Shown here piece by piece: positions 34,211-42,459 of a stretch of 64,000 nucleotides of DNA (the stretch's first letter is position 1; every line of letters starts with the position of its first letter). A model generated the notes under the pieces. It was given only the letters and a program-made list of their open reading frames with translations. It searched no databases and was not told the origin of the DNA. The stretch covers positions 64,001 to 128,000 of the forward strand of contig JANQNF010000016.1 of assembly GCA_028279705.1 (NCBI GenBank), in the 5' to 3' direction. The stretch is from an archaeon. Its GTDB lineage: Archaea > Aenigmatarchaeota > Aenigmatarchaeia > QMZP01 > JAFGSV01. The position numbers and the translations under genes were made by a program.

Positions 34211-35165
34211 CGAGAACGTTACTAAAATCTTTGACGCTCTAGAGTTAGATTACCACGACAGGTATGACTATTATCAGATGGCCTGTCCAATTCACGGCGG
34301 CGATAATCCCACAGCATTTTCGTGGGTAAAGCACCGTGGTTACTTCCGTTGCTTCACGCATAAGTGTGAGCGAGGCGGCGCAGACATTTTTGATTTCGTT
34401 CAGAAACTAAAGCGTTGCAGTTTTGCTAGAGCCAAAGAAATCGTTCAGTCTATCGTTATTGATGAGAACTACGAACAGATGAGCGATGCGGAAGTAGCAG
34501 CAGAAGTAGCTTTCCAGAAGTATATTAAGAATAATGCGCCACGAAAGAAGATTGCAAAGCTATATGACCCAGCGGTTCTTAAGGGTCTTGAACCCCATCC
34601 TTATTTAGAAGAACGCGGCTTTGCTAAAGAAGTATTGGATGAATTCAATGTTGGCTATTGCAGCAACCCTAAAAGTCGCTTTCATCGCCGTATGTGTATT
34701 CCTGTTACCAATCCTGATGGGGGGATTATCGGATTCACAGGTAGAGCGGTTTTTGACTGGGAAGCCGAAGGAAAAGGCAAGTGGCTCCACACTAACGGAA
34801 TGCCAAAGTCCGAAACCCTCTTTAACTTCCACAGAGCGGCAGAGCATATTAGAAAACAACACACCGTCATTCTTGTTGAAGGACCACTCGATGTTTTCAA
34901 GTTTGAAATGGCCGGAATTAAAAACTCAGTGGCCGTACTTGGTTCAAGCTTGTCAGGACCGCAGCGTTCTTTACTCTTAGAGAATGATTGTTACGATATT
35001 ATAATGGCATTTGACGATGATGAAGCCGGAGTTATCTGCACAAACGACGTTATAAAAACATGTGCATCATATTTCGGATTATCTAAGTATCTACTGCCTC
35101 AAGGCAAAGATGTTGGAGACTTAGACGTAGAAACTATTAGAAATTTGGATATCATAAGAGTATGA
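34179..35165 (+). CDS. DNA primase (CHC2 zinc finger and TOPRIM)
   Basis: Start 34179 is chosen for its GGGAAG site at good spacing. ATG 34131, with AGGAG only 2 bases away, is an alternative. From 34179 there are 328 residues. A zinc-binding domain carries C-P-I-H near 36-39 and C-F-T-H-K-C near 58-63. A TOPRIM fold follows, with V-E-G-P-L-D at ~233 and F-D-D-D-E-A-G at ~277. It makes RNA primers for the DnaB helicase. It lacks a long C-terminal helicase-binding domain, so it is shorter than bacterial DnaG. It overlaps the next gene by 4 bases. Confidence 0.93.
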   Translation: MNTDALKEIANENVTKIFDALELDYHDRYDYYQMACPIHGGDNPTAFSWVKHRGYFRCFTHKCERGGADIFDFVQKLKRCSFARAKEIVQSIVIDENYEQMSDAEVAAEVAFQKYIKNNAPRKKIAKLYDPAVLKGLEPHPYLEERGFAKEVLDEFNVGYCSNPKSRFHRRMCIPVTNPDGGIIGFTGRAVFDWEAEGKGKWLHTNGMPKSETLFNFHRAAEHIRKQHTVILVEGPLDVFKFEMAGIKNSVAVLGSSLSGPQRSLLLENDCYDIIMAFDDDEAGVICTNDVIKTCASYFGLSKYLLPQGKDVGDLDVETIRNLDIIRV

Positions 35166-35731
35166 GCGAACTTCTAAAGAACTATCCGAGCTTTCACGTA
35201 TACTTGGCCGGACCTATTGATTTCCTAGATGATAGGGGAGTAGGGTTCAGGAAACCGTTAAAAGAGAAGCTCATGTCCATCGGGTTGACTAGAAACATGA
35301 TTCTAGACCCAACCGACAAGCCTGTTACATATGCAGGCTATGCAGATTTTGATACTGAAAAGGATTACTACTATAATTTACGCAAGCACGGTCATTGGGA
35401 CGAACTCGAAAGAATGTGTCAGATGACCATGCACGTAGACTTGCGTCTTGTTGATAAGAGCGACGTAGTAATTGCTGTCCTCAACCCGGATGTTCCTATG
35501 TTCGGAACTATTCACGAGATTGTAGCCGCGCGCCAGCAGAAGAAACCAGTTCTTCTTATTGACCCACGTGGGCGTGAAGGTACTTCCATTTGGGCAATTG
35601 GACTTGTTGGTTATAAGCACATCTTCTCAACTATTGACGAAGCTGTGGATTACATGGCAGATATTCTACATGGGAAGCTAGCAGCAGACCATACAGAATG
35701 GTTATTTCTTAATTTCGAACATAATGACTAA
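35162..35731 (+). CDS. Nucleoside 2-deoxyribosyltransferase-like protein
   Basis: The 189-residue protein has the family's F-H-V-Y-L-A-G-P-I-D start (residues ~9-19), a D-L-R-L-V-D-K-S-D-V-V-I-A segment and the P-M-F-G-T-I-H-E-I active-site helix, whose glutamate would be the nucleophile. Enzymes of this group move deoxyribose between bases or hydrolyse N-glycosidic bonds. Here it could salvage or remodel nucleotides, or clear a modified base or signal nucleotide. It overlaps primase at one end and the dNMP kinase at the other. Confidence 0.85.
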   Translation: MSELLKNYPSFHVYLAGPIDFLDDRGVGFRKPLKEKLMSIGLTRNMILDPTDKPVTYAGYADFDTEKDYYYNLRKHGHWDELERMCQMTMHVDLRLVDKSDVVIAVLNPDVPMFGTIHEIVAARQQKKPVLLIDPRGREGTSIWAIGLVGYKHIFSTIDEAVDYMADILHGKLAADHTEWLFLNFEHND

Positions 35732-36401
35732 ATTTATTGTACTGTCGGGAAAGAAGCAGTCCGGTAAAACTACCGCCGCCAATCACCTTAAAGATAAGCT
35801 TAAGGGTAAGGTACACATTACTTCTTTCGCTTCTCCCATTAAAGACTTTTGCACCAATGTAATTGGGCTTACAGAAGCACAGGTTTACGGTAGTAATGCC
35901 GCTAAAGAAACAGAAACCCATGTTCTATGGGACACTATGCCTGATGAAATCAGATATCGTTATGCTGAAGGCGCGGCAAAACTACGACAGGAACTAAATA
36001 CCACCACAGTTCTTTACAGCGACAAGCTGGAACCTAGGTCTGGTCCAATGACTGCTAGAGAAGTTATGCAGATTTTCGGTACCGATGTAATGCGCAACTT
36101 CTTTGATTTCGATATGTGGGCCAAAGCACCGTTTAAGAAGTATGCAAACTCCAAGTATGACTTTGTAATTATTGACGATTGCCGTTTTCCTAACGAAGCG
36201 AACATGGCTCTTGCTAATGGTGCCATACTCATTCGTTTGCAGAGAGACGTACTAGGGGACGACGCACATGTCTCTGAAAAGGCCATGGACGATTATCCAG
36301 AAGATAAATACCATAAGGTGATAGACAATAATAACTTTGTCAACATCTATGCGTTACACGGCGCACTAGAGATGACACTCTATCAGTTGAATCTACTATA
36401 A
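35724..36401 (+). CDS. Deoxynucleoside monophosphate kinase
   Basis: The 225-residue P-loop kinase has Walker A as S-G-K-K-Q-S-G-K-T-T at ~8-17, an F-A-S-P-I-K-D-F base-binding segment, a T-A-R-E-V-M-Q-I-F-G-T-D-V-M-R motif and D-D-C-R-F-P-N-E-A, all typical of T4 gp1-like phage dNMP kinases. It turns dNMPs, including those from degraded host DNA or unusual bases, into dNDPs for replication. It overlaps the preceding gene by 8 bases and is followed after one base by the RecB-like nuclease. Confidence 0.9.
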   Translation: MTKFIVLSGKKQSGKTTAANHLKDKLKGKVHITSFASPIKDFCTNVIGLTEAQVYGSNAAKETETHVLWDTMPDEIRYRYAEGAAKLRQELNTTTVLYSDKLEPRSGPMTAREVMQIFGTDVMRNFFDFDMWAKAPFKKYANSKYDFVIIDDCRFPNEANMALANGAILIRLQRDVLGDDAHVSEKAMDDYPEDKYHKVIDNNNFVNIYALHGALEMTLYQLNLL

Positions 36402-36402
36402 T

Positions 36403-37398
36403 ATGCAACCACGTTCAGATTATCTATCGGCATCGCGCATTAAGACGCTGCGTTCTTGCCCGATGAAGTTCTACCTTCAGTATGTATCGCCAGATAAGCC
36501 GGTTATGCCGGACAACTGGGGAGCAGCTAATGGTACACTACTTCACGAAGTATTTGAAGATTACGCATCGGGTGAGCGCCGTGACTGGCGAGTTAATCTG
36601 ATGGAGAAGTTCCGTCGTTACATGGCGGATAATAACATTCTCGATTCGGTGTTCAAGTTCACTAAGGGTGTTAAGACTTCTGTAGAAGACAACATCAAAG
36701 CCACTAAGCGTAGTTGTCACGCCTGTCCGTTCGCACAGATTATGGCAGATGGTCAGACCGTACACTGTAATGCGGTTGGCAAGACCACTACAGAGTTTGT
36801 TGGCACTCCACGCAAGATGCTTGAAGATACAATCAAACTAGCTGAAGCTATCTTTGATGATGACTTCAATCCTATTGATGAAATGAAAGTCATTGGTATT
36901 GAGCAGAAGTTCGATATCACATTCCCTAATGGTGTACGCACATTTGGATTTATTGACTTAGTATCAGAGATTAGTGAAGACACTATCGAAATTCGAGACT
37001 ATAAGAGCGCCAAGCGTGTTCCAAGTGACAAAGAGATTACAGAAGGCTGGGTGGCTAAAGATATTCAGATGCAGATGTATTTCGCCGTTACGAAATATAT
37101 GTGCGACAATAATATTCCACCCTTTAAAGATACCTACAAAAATATCTTTGTTACAATCCATTTTCTACGCAAGTGTCCTATTACAATGACATATAGTGAT
37201 GGAGATTATCGTAGGATTTTGGATAAAATAGCTAAAGCCAAGCAGCACATTCTAGAAGTCGAAAAGCCTCTTCCTAAAGGAATGTGGGGTAGAGATAAAT
37301 TCTGGATTTGCAACTACTGTAACGTAGAAGCGTGTGAAAAGGCTTGCTTAGAAATTCATGGTAAAACTAGAGAGGAACTAGCTAATGAGCATTCGTAA
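36403..37398 (+). CDS. RecB/Cas4-like PD-(D/E)XK exonuclease with Fe-S cysteines
   Basis: The 331-residue protein has the family's S-A-S-R-I-K-T-L-R-S-C-P start, G-T-L-L-H-E-V-F-E helix (motif I His), G-F-I-D-L-V-S-E (catalytic Asp near 185) and I-E-I-R-D-Y-K-S-A-K (D-Y-K core near 199-202). One early Cys (C19) and three or four at the C-terminus (C-N-Y-C-N-V-E-A-C-E-K-A-C) suggest a 4Fe-4S cluster as in Cas4 and AddB. A middle C-H-A-C-P-F pair is extra. It probably resects DNA ends for RecA-driven recombination. No CRISPR genes are near. Confidence 0.9.
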   Translation: MQPRSDYLSASRIKTLRSCPMKFYLQYVSPDKPVMPDNWGAANGTLLHEVFEDYASGERRDWRVNLMEKFRRYMADNNILDSVFKFTKGVKTSVEDNIKATKRSCHACPFAQIMADGQTVHCNAVGKTTTEFVGTPRKMLEDTIKLAEAIFDDDFNPIDEMKVIGIEQKFDITFPNGVRTFGFIDLVSEISEDTIEIRDYKSAKRVPSDKEITEGWVAKDIQMQMYFAVTKYMCDNNIPPFKDTYKNIFVTIHFLRKCPITMTYSDGDYRRILDKIAKAKQHILEVEKPLPKGMWGRDKFWICNYCNVEACEKACLEIHGKTREELANEHS

Positions 37399-37639
37399 AG
37401 AGCCACTCAGTGAGTTGCTAGAAAAGTACGTACTCATTATGATTGAACTACAAAGGCTAAACGCTTTACTTGTTCATTACTCAGAAAGCGGCGTCAGTGC
37501 TAAGGTGGCACAGGCAGCCGACTCCATCAAGAGATTGGAACTATCTAAAAAGACAATCGCGCTAGAATTAGACCGCAGGATGCCAAATGCAGACAACCCA
37601 CCTACAGGAACAGAAGACGGCTCTAGTCCATCTTCATAA
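37385..37639 (+). CDS. Small protein, unknown
   Basis: The 84-residue protein starts in an overlap with the nuclease gene (14 bases). It is predicted as a helical hairpin (L-L-E-K-Y-V-L-I-M-I-E-L-Q-R-L, then I-K-R-L-E-L-S-K-K-T-I-A-L-E-L) with a disordered Pro/Ser tail. Its 3' end overlaps the polymerase gene by 53 bases. The close packing suggests a replication partner, but no family is recognised. Confidence 0.45.
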   Translation: MSIRKEPLSELLEKYVLIMIELQRLNALLVHYSESGVSAKVAQAADSIKRLELSKKTIALELDRRMPNADNPPTGTEDGSSPSS

Positions 37640-39353
37640 TCATTCAGACGCTTCTCTTCTAGACGGGCTCTCAAGAGTCCCCGATATTGTTGAGCGAGCG
37701 AAAGAGTTAGGCCACGAAGCTATTGCTATTACCGACCACGGTAATGTATTCAATGCATGGTCTTTCTATAAAGAAGCCAAGAAGAAAGGCATCAAGCCGA
37801 TTCTTGGTGTTGAAGCATATATCTGTAACGATATCAAAGAGAAGAATCGCAAACAGAACCACATCACCTTGTTGGCTAAGAGCTATCAGGGTCTTCGTAC
37901 TATCAACAAGCTGTTGACAATTGCCAACACCGAAGGGTTCTACTACTATCCTCGTATTGACCCTAACATCCTACTAGAAGTTAATGAAGATATCATCGTG
38001 CTGAGCGGGTGCTTGGGCGGTCTTTGGTCACAAGCTGTACTTCGTGGAGACATGCAGTACGCTTACGACCTAGCTAAGAAGTTCCGCGAGAAGTTTGGCG
38101 ATGACTTCTATATCGAGATTCAGGATTCAGGAATCGAAGACCAGAAGATTACCAAGCCGCGTCTTCGTGAGATAGCCGCAGATTTGGGCATTAAGACCGT
38201 ATGTTCTAACGATGCACATTATTCTAGACCAGAAGACGCTCTTACGCATGAGATTATTCTAACCAATGGTCAGCGTAGAAAGCTGTCTGACCCTGTTCGT
38301 GGTTATGATGATTTTAGCGGCGATGATTCATTGCCTACTCGCTGGCGTTTCGAAACTCCTGACTACTATCTCAAGTCACGCCAAGAGCTAGCTTCTGTAT
38401 ATACAGGAGATGAACTAGACAACACTGTTGAAGTTGCAGAAAAATGCAACGTAGAGTTTCCTAAGAAGACTTCGCACGTTCCAACTTTTGAGACACCAGA
38501 CGGAAGCACACCGTTCGACTATCTTCGTAAGATGTGTTGGGAGGGCTGGAAGAAGCTTGGATTAGACGATAAGGTGAATGTAGATGAATATAAAGAACGT
38601 ATGCGCAAAGAGCTTGCGGATATTGAGGATGGTGATTTGGCTAGCTATTTTCTTATTGTGTGGGATGTTTGCCGATACGCTGATATTCACGGGATTGGAC
38701 GCGGCGATGGTCGAGGCTCGGCCGTTGGCAGTCTTGTTAGCTATACTCTTTTCATTCATTCTTGTGACCCAATCACGTACAGTCTCATCTGGGAGAGGTT
38801 TTACAACAAAGCACGTAAAGGTTCAATGCCCGACATTGACCTCGACATCGAAACTGAAAGACGTGAAGAGGTTATTGAATACGTTAGAAGACGCTATGGT
38901 GAGAATAAGGTCTTCCAATTCATTACGTACGACACGTACAAGCTTAAAAACGCTATCAAAGACATTGGAAGAGTCCTTGGAATCCCTTTGGACGAATGCC
39001 AATTCATCTCGAATTGCGTTCCCTTCAAATACAAAGATTTTGACGACGCACTCGCTCAATCAGAAGATTTACGAGATTACGCAAAACAATACCCTGAGCT
39101 ATTCAGACATGTTAAGCGTGTTGAAAACGCTAAAAAAGCAAAGTCGTCTCACGCATCAGCAGTTCTTATCTGCGATGAAGATGTTATCACAAGTGGCTGC
39201 ATCCCTCTCAGTTACGATGCCAAGAACAAGAAGGTAGTAACCGGATGGGATATGTATACTCTAGATGACCACGGTTATCTAAAACTAGATGTTCTAGGAC
39301 TTAAGACAGTTAGTGTTCTAGATGAAGTAGAGAGAATTGTAAATGCAAATTAA
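37587..39353 (+). CDS. dnaE: DNA polymerase III alpha, N-terminal fragment (PHP and palm)
   Basis: The 588-residue protein matches the first half of bacterial DnaE. Residues ~12-250 are a PHP domain with H-L-H-N-H-S-D, T-D-H-G-N and S-N-D-A-H-Y, so its metal ligands look intact, unlike in E. coli DnaE. The palm has M-P-D-I-D-L-D-I near 414-421, giving two catalytic aspartates (~416, 418), and K-L-D-V-L-G-L with the third near 568. It ends 20 residues later, at the palm/fingers border. It cannot be a complete polymerase without the 40313 gene. The start has AGGA 7 bases upstream. No intein N-terminus follows. Confidence 0.95.
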   Translation: MQTTHLQEQKTALVHLHNHSDASLLDGLSRVPDIVERAKELGHEAIAITDHGNVFNAWSFYKEAKKKGIKPILGVEAYICNDIKEKNRKQNHITLLAKSYQGLRTINKLLTIANTEGFYYYPRIDPNILLEVNEDIIVLSGCLGGLWSQAVLRGDMQYAYDLAKKFREKFGDDFYIEIQDSGIEDQKITKPRLREIAADLGIKTVCSNDAHYSRPEDALTHEIILTNGQRRKLSDPVRGYDDFSGDDSLPTRWRFETPDYYLKSRQELASVYTGDELDNTVEVAEKCNVEFPKKTSHVPTFETPDGSTPFDYLRKMCWEGWKKLGLDDKVNVDEYKERMRKELADIEDGDLASYFLIVWDVCRYADIHGIGRGDGRGSAVGSLVSYTLFIHSCDPITYSLIWERFYNKARKGSMPDIDLDIETERREEVIEYVRRRYGENKVFQFITYDTYKLKNAIKDIGRVLGIPLDECQFISNCVPFKYKDFDDALAQSEDLRDYAKQYPELFRHVKRVENAKKAKSSHASAVLICDEDVITSGCIPLSYDAKNKKVVTGWDMYTLDDHGYLKLDVLGLKTVSVLDEVERIVNAN

Positions 39354-39552
39354 AAATATCATTAGAGATAGAATCACTCTTCACGTACAGAACTACTTTG
39401 AAGAAAATCATCCTGATTTTGATGACACAAATCTATCCGACGAAGAAGTGCATATGATTGCTAAAGATTTAGGACCGAAGTTGAAAGATAAAATTATGGA
39501 TGATTTGATGGAGCTACTAGGTGGTAATGAGGTGCATCCAAATGGAACTTAA
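39343..39552 (+). CDS. Small acidic protein between polymerase halves
   Basis: The 69-residue protein starts inside the end of the polymerase N-fragment gene, with an 11-base overlap. It is helical and acidic (E-E-N-H-P-D-F-D-D-T-N-L-S-D-E-E-V-H). The K-D-K-I-M-D-D-L-M-E-L-L-G-G segment near the end could pack in a coiled coil. Tight coupling with dnaE suggests it is made with the polymerase and may hold the two halves together, but that is a guess. No family recognised. Confidence 0.5.
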   Translation: MQIKNIIRDRITLHVQNYFEENHPDFDDTNLSDEEVHMIAKDLGPKLKDKIMDDLMELLGGNEVHPNGT

Positions 39553-39811
39553 ACCTAACGAACCTGAAAAGAAAGAGATTGGTATTAAGGTTCTTCGAGG
39601 GGAAGAAGAAATCCCCGTTGATGAGCTAAAGGTTATTCTCGACTTTGACGGAACAGAAGCGGAAGTGGAACTTAAAAACGCAGTAATTCGTAGTATGGTT
39701 CTAGCACAAGAGAATATCCTATTGAAGAATGCGTTGGCTCAAGCTAAGGCCATTATTACAGGTAAGGCACCACAGGCTAAGCCACAGAGGTTCTACGAAG
39801 GTGAAGAATAA
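39542..39811 (+). CDS. Small protein between polymerase halves
   Basis: I chose ATG 39542, which has GAGGTG at good spacing, over the in-frame GTG 21 bases upstream. The 89-residue product has an acidic N-terminus, two beta strands (E-I-G-I-K-V-L-R-G, V-D-E-L-K-V-I-L-D-F-D-G) and a C-terminal helix (A-Q-E-N-I-L-L-K-N-A-L-A-Q-A-K) that could be a coiled coil. It overlaps the previous gene by 11 bases. Unknown family. A polymerase accessory role is possible from context. Confidence 0.5.
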   Translation: MELKPNEPEKKEIGIKVLRGEEEIPVDELKVILDFDGTEAEVELKNAVIRSMVLAQENILLKNALAQAKAIITGKAPQAKPQRFYEGEE

Positions 39812-39812
39812 A

Positions 39813-40301
39813 GTGGCACGCGGCGGACCAATCAAGCGAAAGAAGTTTCTGTCTGATTTAAGAGACGGAAAGAAAATGGAAGAGTATGTTGCTTCCATCT
39901 ACAAAGAGAACTTCTTCCCGACTTGCGACTACATTTCCTATAACATTGGGAAAGAGTATGACATTAGCTTTTCATTTCCGCGTAAAGAAAGCATTCACGT
40001 AGAAGTGAAATACGACAAGATGGCAAATAAGACCGGCAATCTCTGTTTTGAGATGTTTGACCATAATCATGAGCCATCTGGAATCTTTGCGACCGAAGCA
40101 CACCTAATGGTCTTTGTTCTAAATAAAGAATTGATGTTCGAGTTCAAAGTTGAAGAGCTAAGACGCTTTGTGCAGCATCATGTAACTACAGGTAGGTACA
40201 GAGTATTAAAAGGTGGTGACGGCAACGCATTTGAAATGATGTTAGTGCCAATCACCGAGATTATGAAAGAAGATTTTTGTACAAGAATCGACATTACCTG
40301 A
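39813..40301 (+). CDS. PD-(D/E)XK endonuclease-like protein inserted between polymerase halves
   Basis: The start is GTG 39813, after an AAGGTG site. GTG 39801 is an alternative. The ~162-residue protein has a basic start (G-P-I-K-R-K-K) and a nuclease core: an E-Y-V-A-S-I-Y-K-E-N helix, K-E-Y-D-I-S-F (catalytic Asp near 50) and I-H-V-E-V-K-Y-D (E-x-K near 60). A long beta tail follows. This resembles phage resolvase-like or Hjc-like nucleases, and free-standing homing nucleases of this fold also exist. Its place in the polymerase break is notable. The stop lies directly before TATAAT and the ATG of the second half. Confidence 0.7.
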   Translation: MARGGPIKRKKFLSDLRDGKKMEEYVASIYKENFFPTCDYISYNIGKEYDISFSFPRKESIHVEVKYDKMANKTGNLCFEMFDHNHEPSGIFATEAHLMVFVLNKELMFEFKVEELRRFVQHHVTTGRYRVLKGGDGNAFEMMLVPITEIMKEDFCTRIDIT

Positions 40302-40307
40302 TATAAT
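40302..40307 (+). promoter_or_regulatory. Extended -10 promoter for polymerase C-terminal fragment
   Basis: TGATATAAT is a consensus extended -10 element, with TTGTAC 19 bases upstream as a weak -35. Only 5 bases separate TATAAT from ATG 40313, and no ribosome-binding site is seen, so transcription would start at or beside the start codon and give a leaderless message. Confidence 0.5.
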
Positions 40308-40312
40308 AGACT

Positions 40313-42004
40313 ATGCTAGATTTCGACACAATTCCACTGGACGACAAAAGCACCTACAACCTAATGAGTATGGGACTCACCAAAGGTATCTTTCAACTGG
40401 AAGAACACCTAGGCGAGCGTTACTCTCAAGTTGTAAAGCCCCAGAATATTGAAGATGTTGCCGACATTGTTTCAATCATCCGTCCGGGCTGTAAAGAAGC
40501 TTTTCATGTAGACGGCGAGACTTCAATGCTTGACGCCTATTGTAAGATTCGCAATGGGCAGATGGAAGAAGCTTATCTTCATGATGACCTAAAACCCATT
40601 CTGGGTAAAACACACAGCGTTCTTATCTATCAGGAGCAGATTATCGAAATCTGTCGTGACATGGCGGGTATGTCTCTAGAAGACGGAGACATGGTACGCA
40701 AAGCGATGGGTAAGAAACTTCCGTCTGAAATGAAGAAGTGGCAGGATGTTTTTGTTAAAGGTTGCATAGAGCAGGGTTATGAAGAAGAACTCGGCTTGAA
40801 GATGTGGGACTGGATTGAAAAAGCCGCAGGCTATCTATTCAATAAGTCGCACGCGGTGGCTTACGCTAAGATTGCATATAAGACCGCCTATGCTAAAACC
40901 AACCATCCAACTGCATTCTATTCAGCGATGCTGAAGTTTGCTGACAAGAAGACAGATACCTATGAAGAAATGCTTGAGTTAATCAATGACGCTAAGCTTT
41001 TCGGCATTAGAGTGATTCCACCGGTAATTAAAGAGGCCAACCCTGACTTTCACATTCTAAACAAGAGCACTATCGCTTTTGGTATTGAGTACCTAAAGGG
41101 TGTTGGGCATTCTTCTATGGCAGCAATTGAGCGCCTGCGTGGCGTTTCAAGCTGGACAGACTTCCTAATTATGGTGGATAGATACAAAGTCGACAAGACT
41201 TCTTGTGAAGCACTTATTAAGTCTGGCGTTCTAGATGAGCTTAATTTACCTAGAACATTCATGCTTGCCGAGTACGAGCTATTTCGCGCATTAACTCGCA
41301 ACGAGCAGGCAGTAGTCCTATCTTTGATTGGCCGAAAGTTACACCCACAGATTCTAATTGATATCGATAAATCTGATTTCGAACAGAAGCGTACAGTCAC
41401 CAAATATGTCAAGTTGCACAAGACTGGCGTCTTTGATATTTGTGGGCGCTACGGCCCTGTCAGAAGTATTCCTTTGCCTAGAAACGACATTAACTTCAAA
41501 GAAGAGACTTTCGACCTAGAACACGCCATCAGGCATTTAGTAAGTTGCGAGATTCCCACATCTAGGCGCAGACAGAAGCTTATGCAGCTTCTACTCGAAT
41601 ACACAGATAAAGAACCGTTCGGCATCAATAAGGGTCTTCATCAGGCGTGGGAAAAGTTCTACTTTGGCATTCCACTCACAGTTCAGGATAAGGGCCTAGT
41701 CGTAACTAGTGATGTGACACCCTGCATCGAAGTCATCAATATGGCCCCAGATTCCAACGTGACTATTGCTGGAATTATCGAGAGAGTAAACTATGCCAAA
41801 GTTAAGCGCGGCGAGTCTAAAGGTAAAACAATGGCTTTCCTAGATATTGCTGATGGAAGCTACATGCTAAAGGGTGTTTTGGTCTTCTCGAAAGCTTTTG
41901 AGAAGTACGGCGAGAATATCCAAAAGGGTATGGCGGTCACCATCCGTGGTAGAAAAATGGAAGATAGCAACTCAATTATGGCATATTCTGTGGAAAGATT
42001 GTAG
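40313..42004 (+). CDS. DNA polymerase III alpha, C-terminal fragment (fingers, HhH, OB)
   Basis: The 563-residue protein continues DnaE exactly where the first fragment stops: I-P-L-D-D-K-S-T-Y-N-L-M, then G-I-F-Q-L-E and V-S-I-I-R-P-G. The fingers follow (Y-Q-E-Q-I-I-E-I, R-K-A-M-G-K-K, then L-F-N-K-S-H-A-V-A-Y), then a G-V-G-H helix-hairpin-helix and a final OB fold (V-T-I-A-G-I-I-E-R-V). The F-N-K-S-H site, where cyanobacterial DnaE has a split intein, is uninterrupted. The tau-binding C-terminal domain is absent. It holds no catalytic aspartate triad, so it must join the N-fragment to act. No Shine-Dalgarno site is seen. Confidence 0.95.
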   Translation: MLDFDTIPLDDKSTYNLMSMGLTKGIFQLEEHLGERYSQVVKPQNIEDVADIVSIIRPGCKEAFHVDGETSMLDAYCKIRNGQMEEAYLHDDLKPILGKTHSVLIYQEQIIEICRDMAGMSLEDGDMVRKAMGKKLPSEMKKWQDVFVKGCIEQGYEEELGLKMWDWIEKAAGYLFNKSHAVAYAKIAYKTAYAKTNHPTAFYSAMLKFADKKTDTYEEMLELINDAKLFGIRVIPPVIKEANPDFHILNKSTIAFGIEYLKGVGHSSMAAIERLRGVSSWTDFLIMVDRYKVDKTSCEALIKSGVLDELNLPRTFMLAEYELFRALTRNEQAVVLSLIGRKLHPQILIDIDKSDFEQKRTVTKYVKLHKTGVFDICGRYGPVRSIPLPRNDINFKEETFDLEHAIRHLVSCEIPTSRRRQKLMQLLLEYTDKEPFGINKGLHQAWEKFYFGIPLTVQDKGLVVTSDVTPCIEVINMAPDSNVTIAGIIERVNYAKVKRGESKGKTMAFLDIADGSYMLKGVLVFSKAFEKYGENIQKGMAVTIRGRKMEDSNSIMAYSVERL

Positions 42005-42025
42005 GTTTTTAGATACAATATTTTT

Positions 42026-42042
42026 AGAGGCACAGTGCCTCT
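42026..42042 (+). promoter_or_regulatory. 17-base palindrome upstream of ssb, operator or hairpin
   Basis: AGAGGCAC-A-GTGCCTCT is an inverted repeat with 8-bp arms around one base. A T-rich stretch lies before it rather than after, so it is not a usual terminator for the + strand. It could be a repressor site or a small mRNA hairpin in the ssb leader. An AGGAG site precedes ATG 42076. Confidence 0.5.
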
Positions 42043-42075
42043 TCAGTGTGAACGTATTTATAATTAGGAGTAACG

Positions 42076-42459
42076 ATGAATTTCAACAGTTGCACACTTG
42101 TTGGTCGTATGGTTCGTGACCCTGAAATCAGGGAAGTTGGCGGAACTAACGTTGTAATGTTTACTGTAGCTTCAAACCGAAGCTTCAAGAAGAAAGATGG
42201 CGAAAAGGCGGAAAAGACCCTGTTCATGGACTGTGAGCTATGGGGACCAGCCGCAAGTATCATCAATGACCGTGGCGTAAAGGGTACCACAATCCTAGTC
42301 AGCGGACCCATTGAGCAGGATACATTCCAGACGCAGGATGGTAGCAAGCGTACTCGCTACAAGCTGCGTGTAGACTTTTTCCAGTTCGGTCAGGGCTCAG
42401 TAGTCCCAGCCGAGACTGGTAATGCCGCAGATGCGGGTGGCGATGACATTCCATTCTAA
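42076..42459 (+). CDS. ssb: Single-stranded DNA-binding protein
   Basis: The 127-residue protein has the OB-fold start M-N-F-N-S-C-T-L-V-G-R-M-V-R-D-P-E-I-R, V-V-M-F-T-V-A-S-N-R-S, L-F-M-D-C-E-L-W-G and K-R-T-R-Y-K-L-R-V-D. It ends in the acidic tip D-D-I-P-F, which in bacterial SSBs docks partner proteins. It is shorter than E. coli SSB because the linker is reduced. It coats single-stranded DNA at the phage fork. An AGGAG site is present, the palindrome at 42026 may regulate it, and its 3' end overlaps the sigma factor gene by 17 bases. Confidence 0.95.
   Translation: MNFNSCTLVGRMVRDPEIREVGGTNVVMFTVASNRSFKKKDGEKAEKTLFMDCELWGPAASIINDRGVKGTTILVSGPIEQDTFQTQDGSKRTRYKLRVDFFQFGQGSVVPAETGNAADAGGDDIPF

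Noticed and set aside
36397-36402. TATAAT before the RecB-like nuclease
   Set aside because: It touches the ATG directly, so a transcript would start inside the gene, and the AT-rich stop context explains it.
39353-40313. Intein or intron in dnaE
   Set aside because: The intervening DNA holds three overlapping coding frames and no intein splice motifs (no Cys start or H-N end), and no intron structure was visible.
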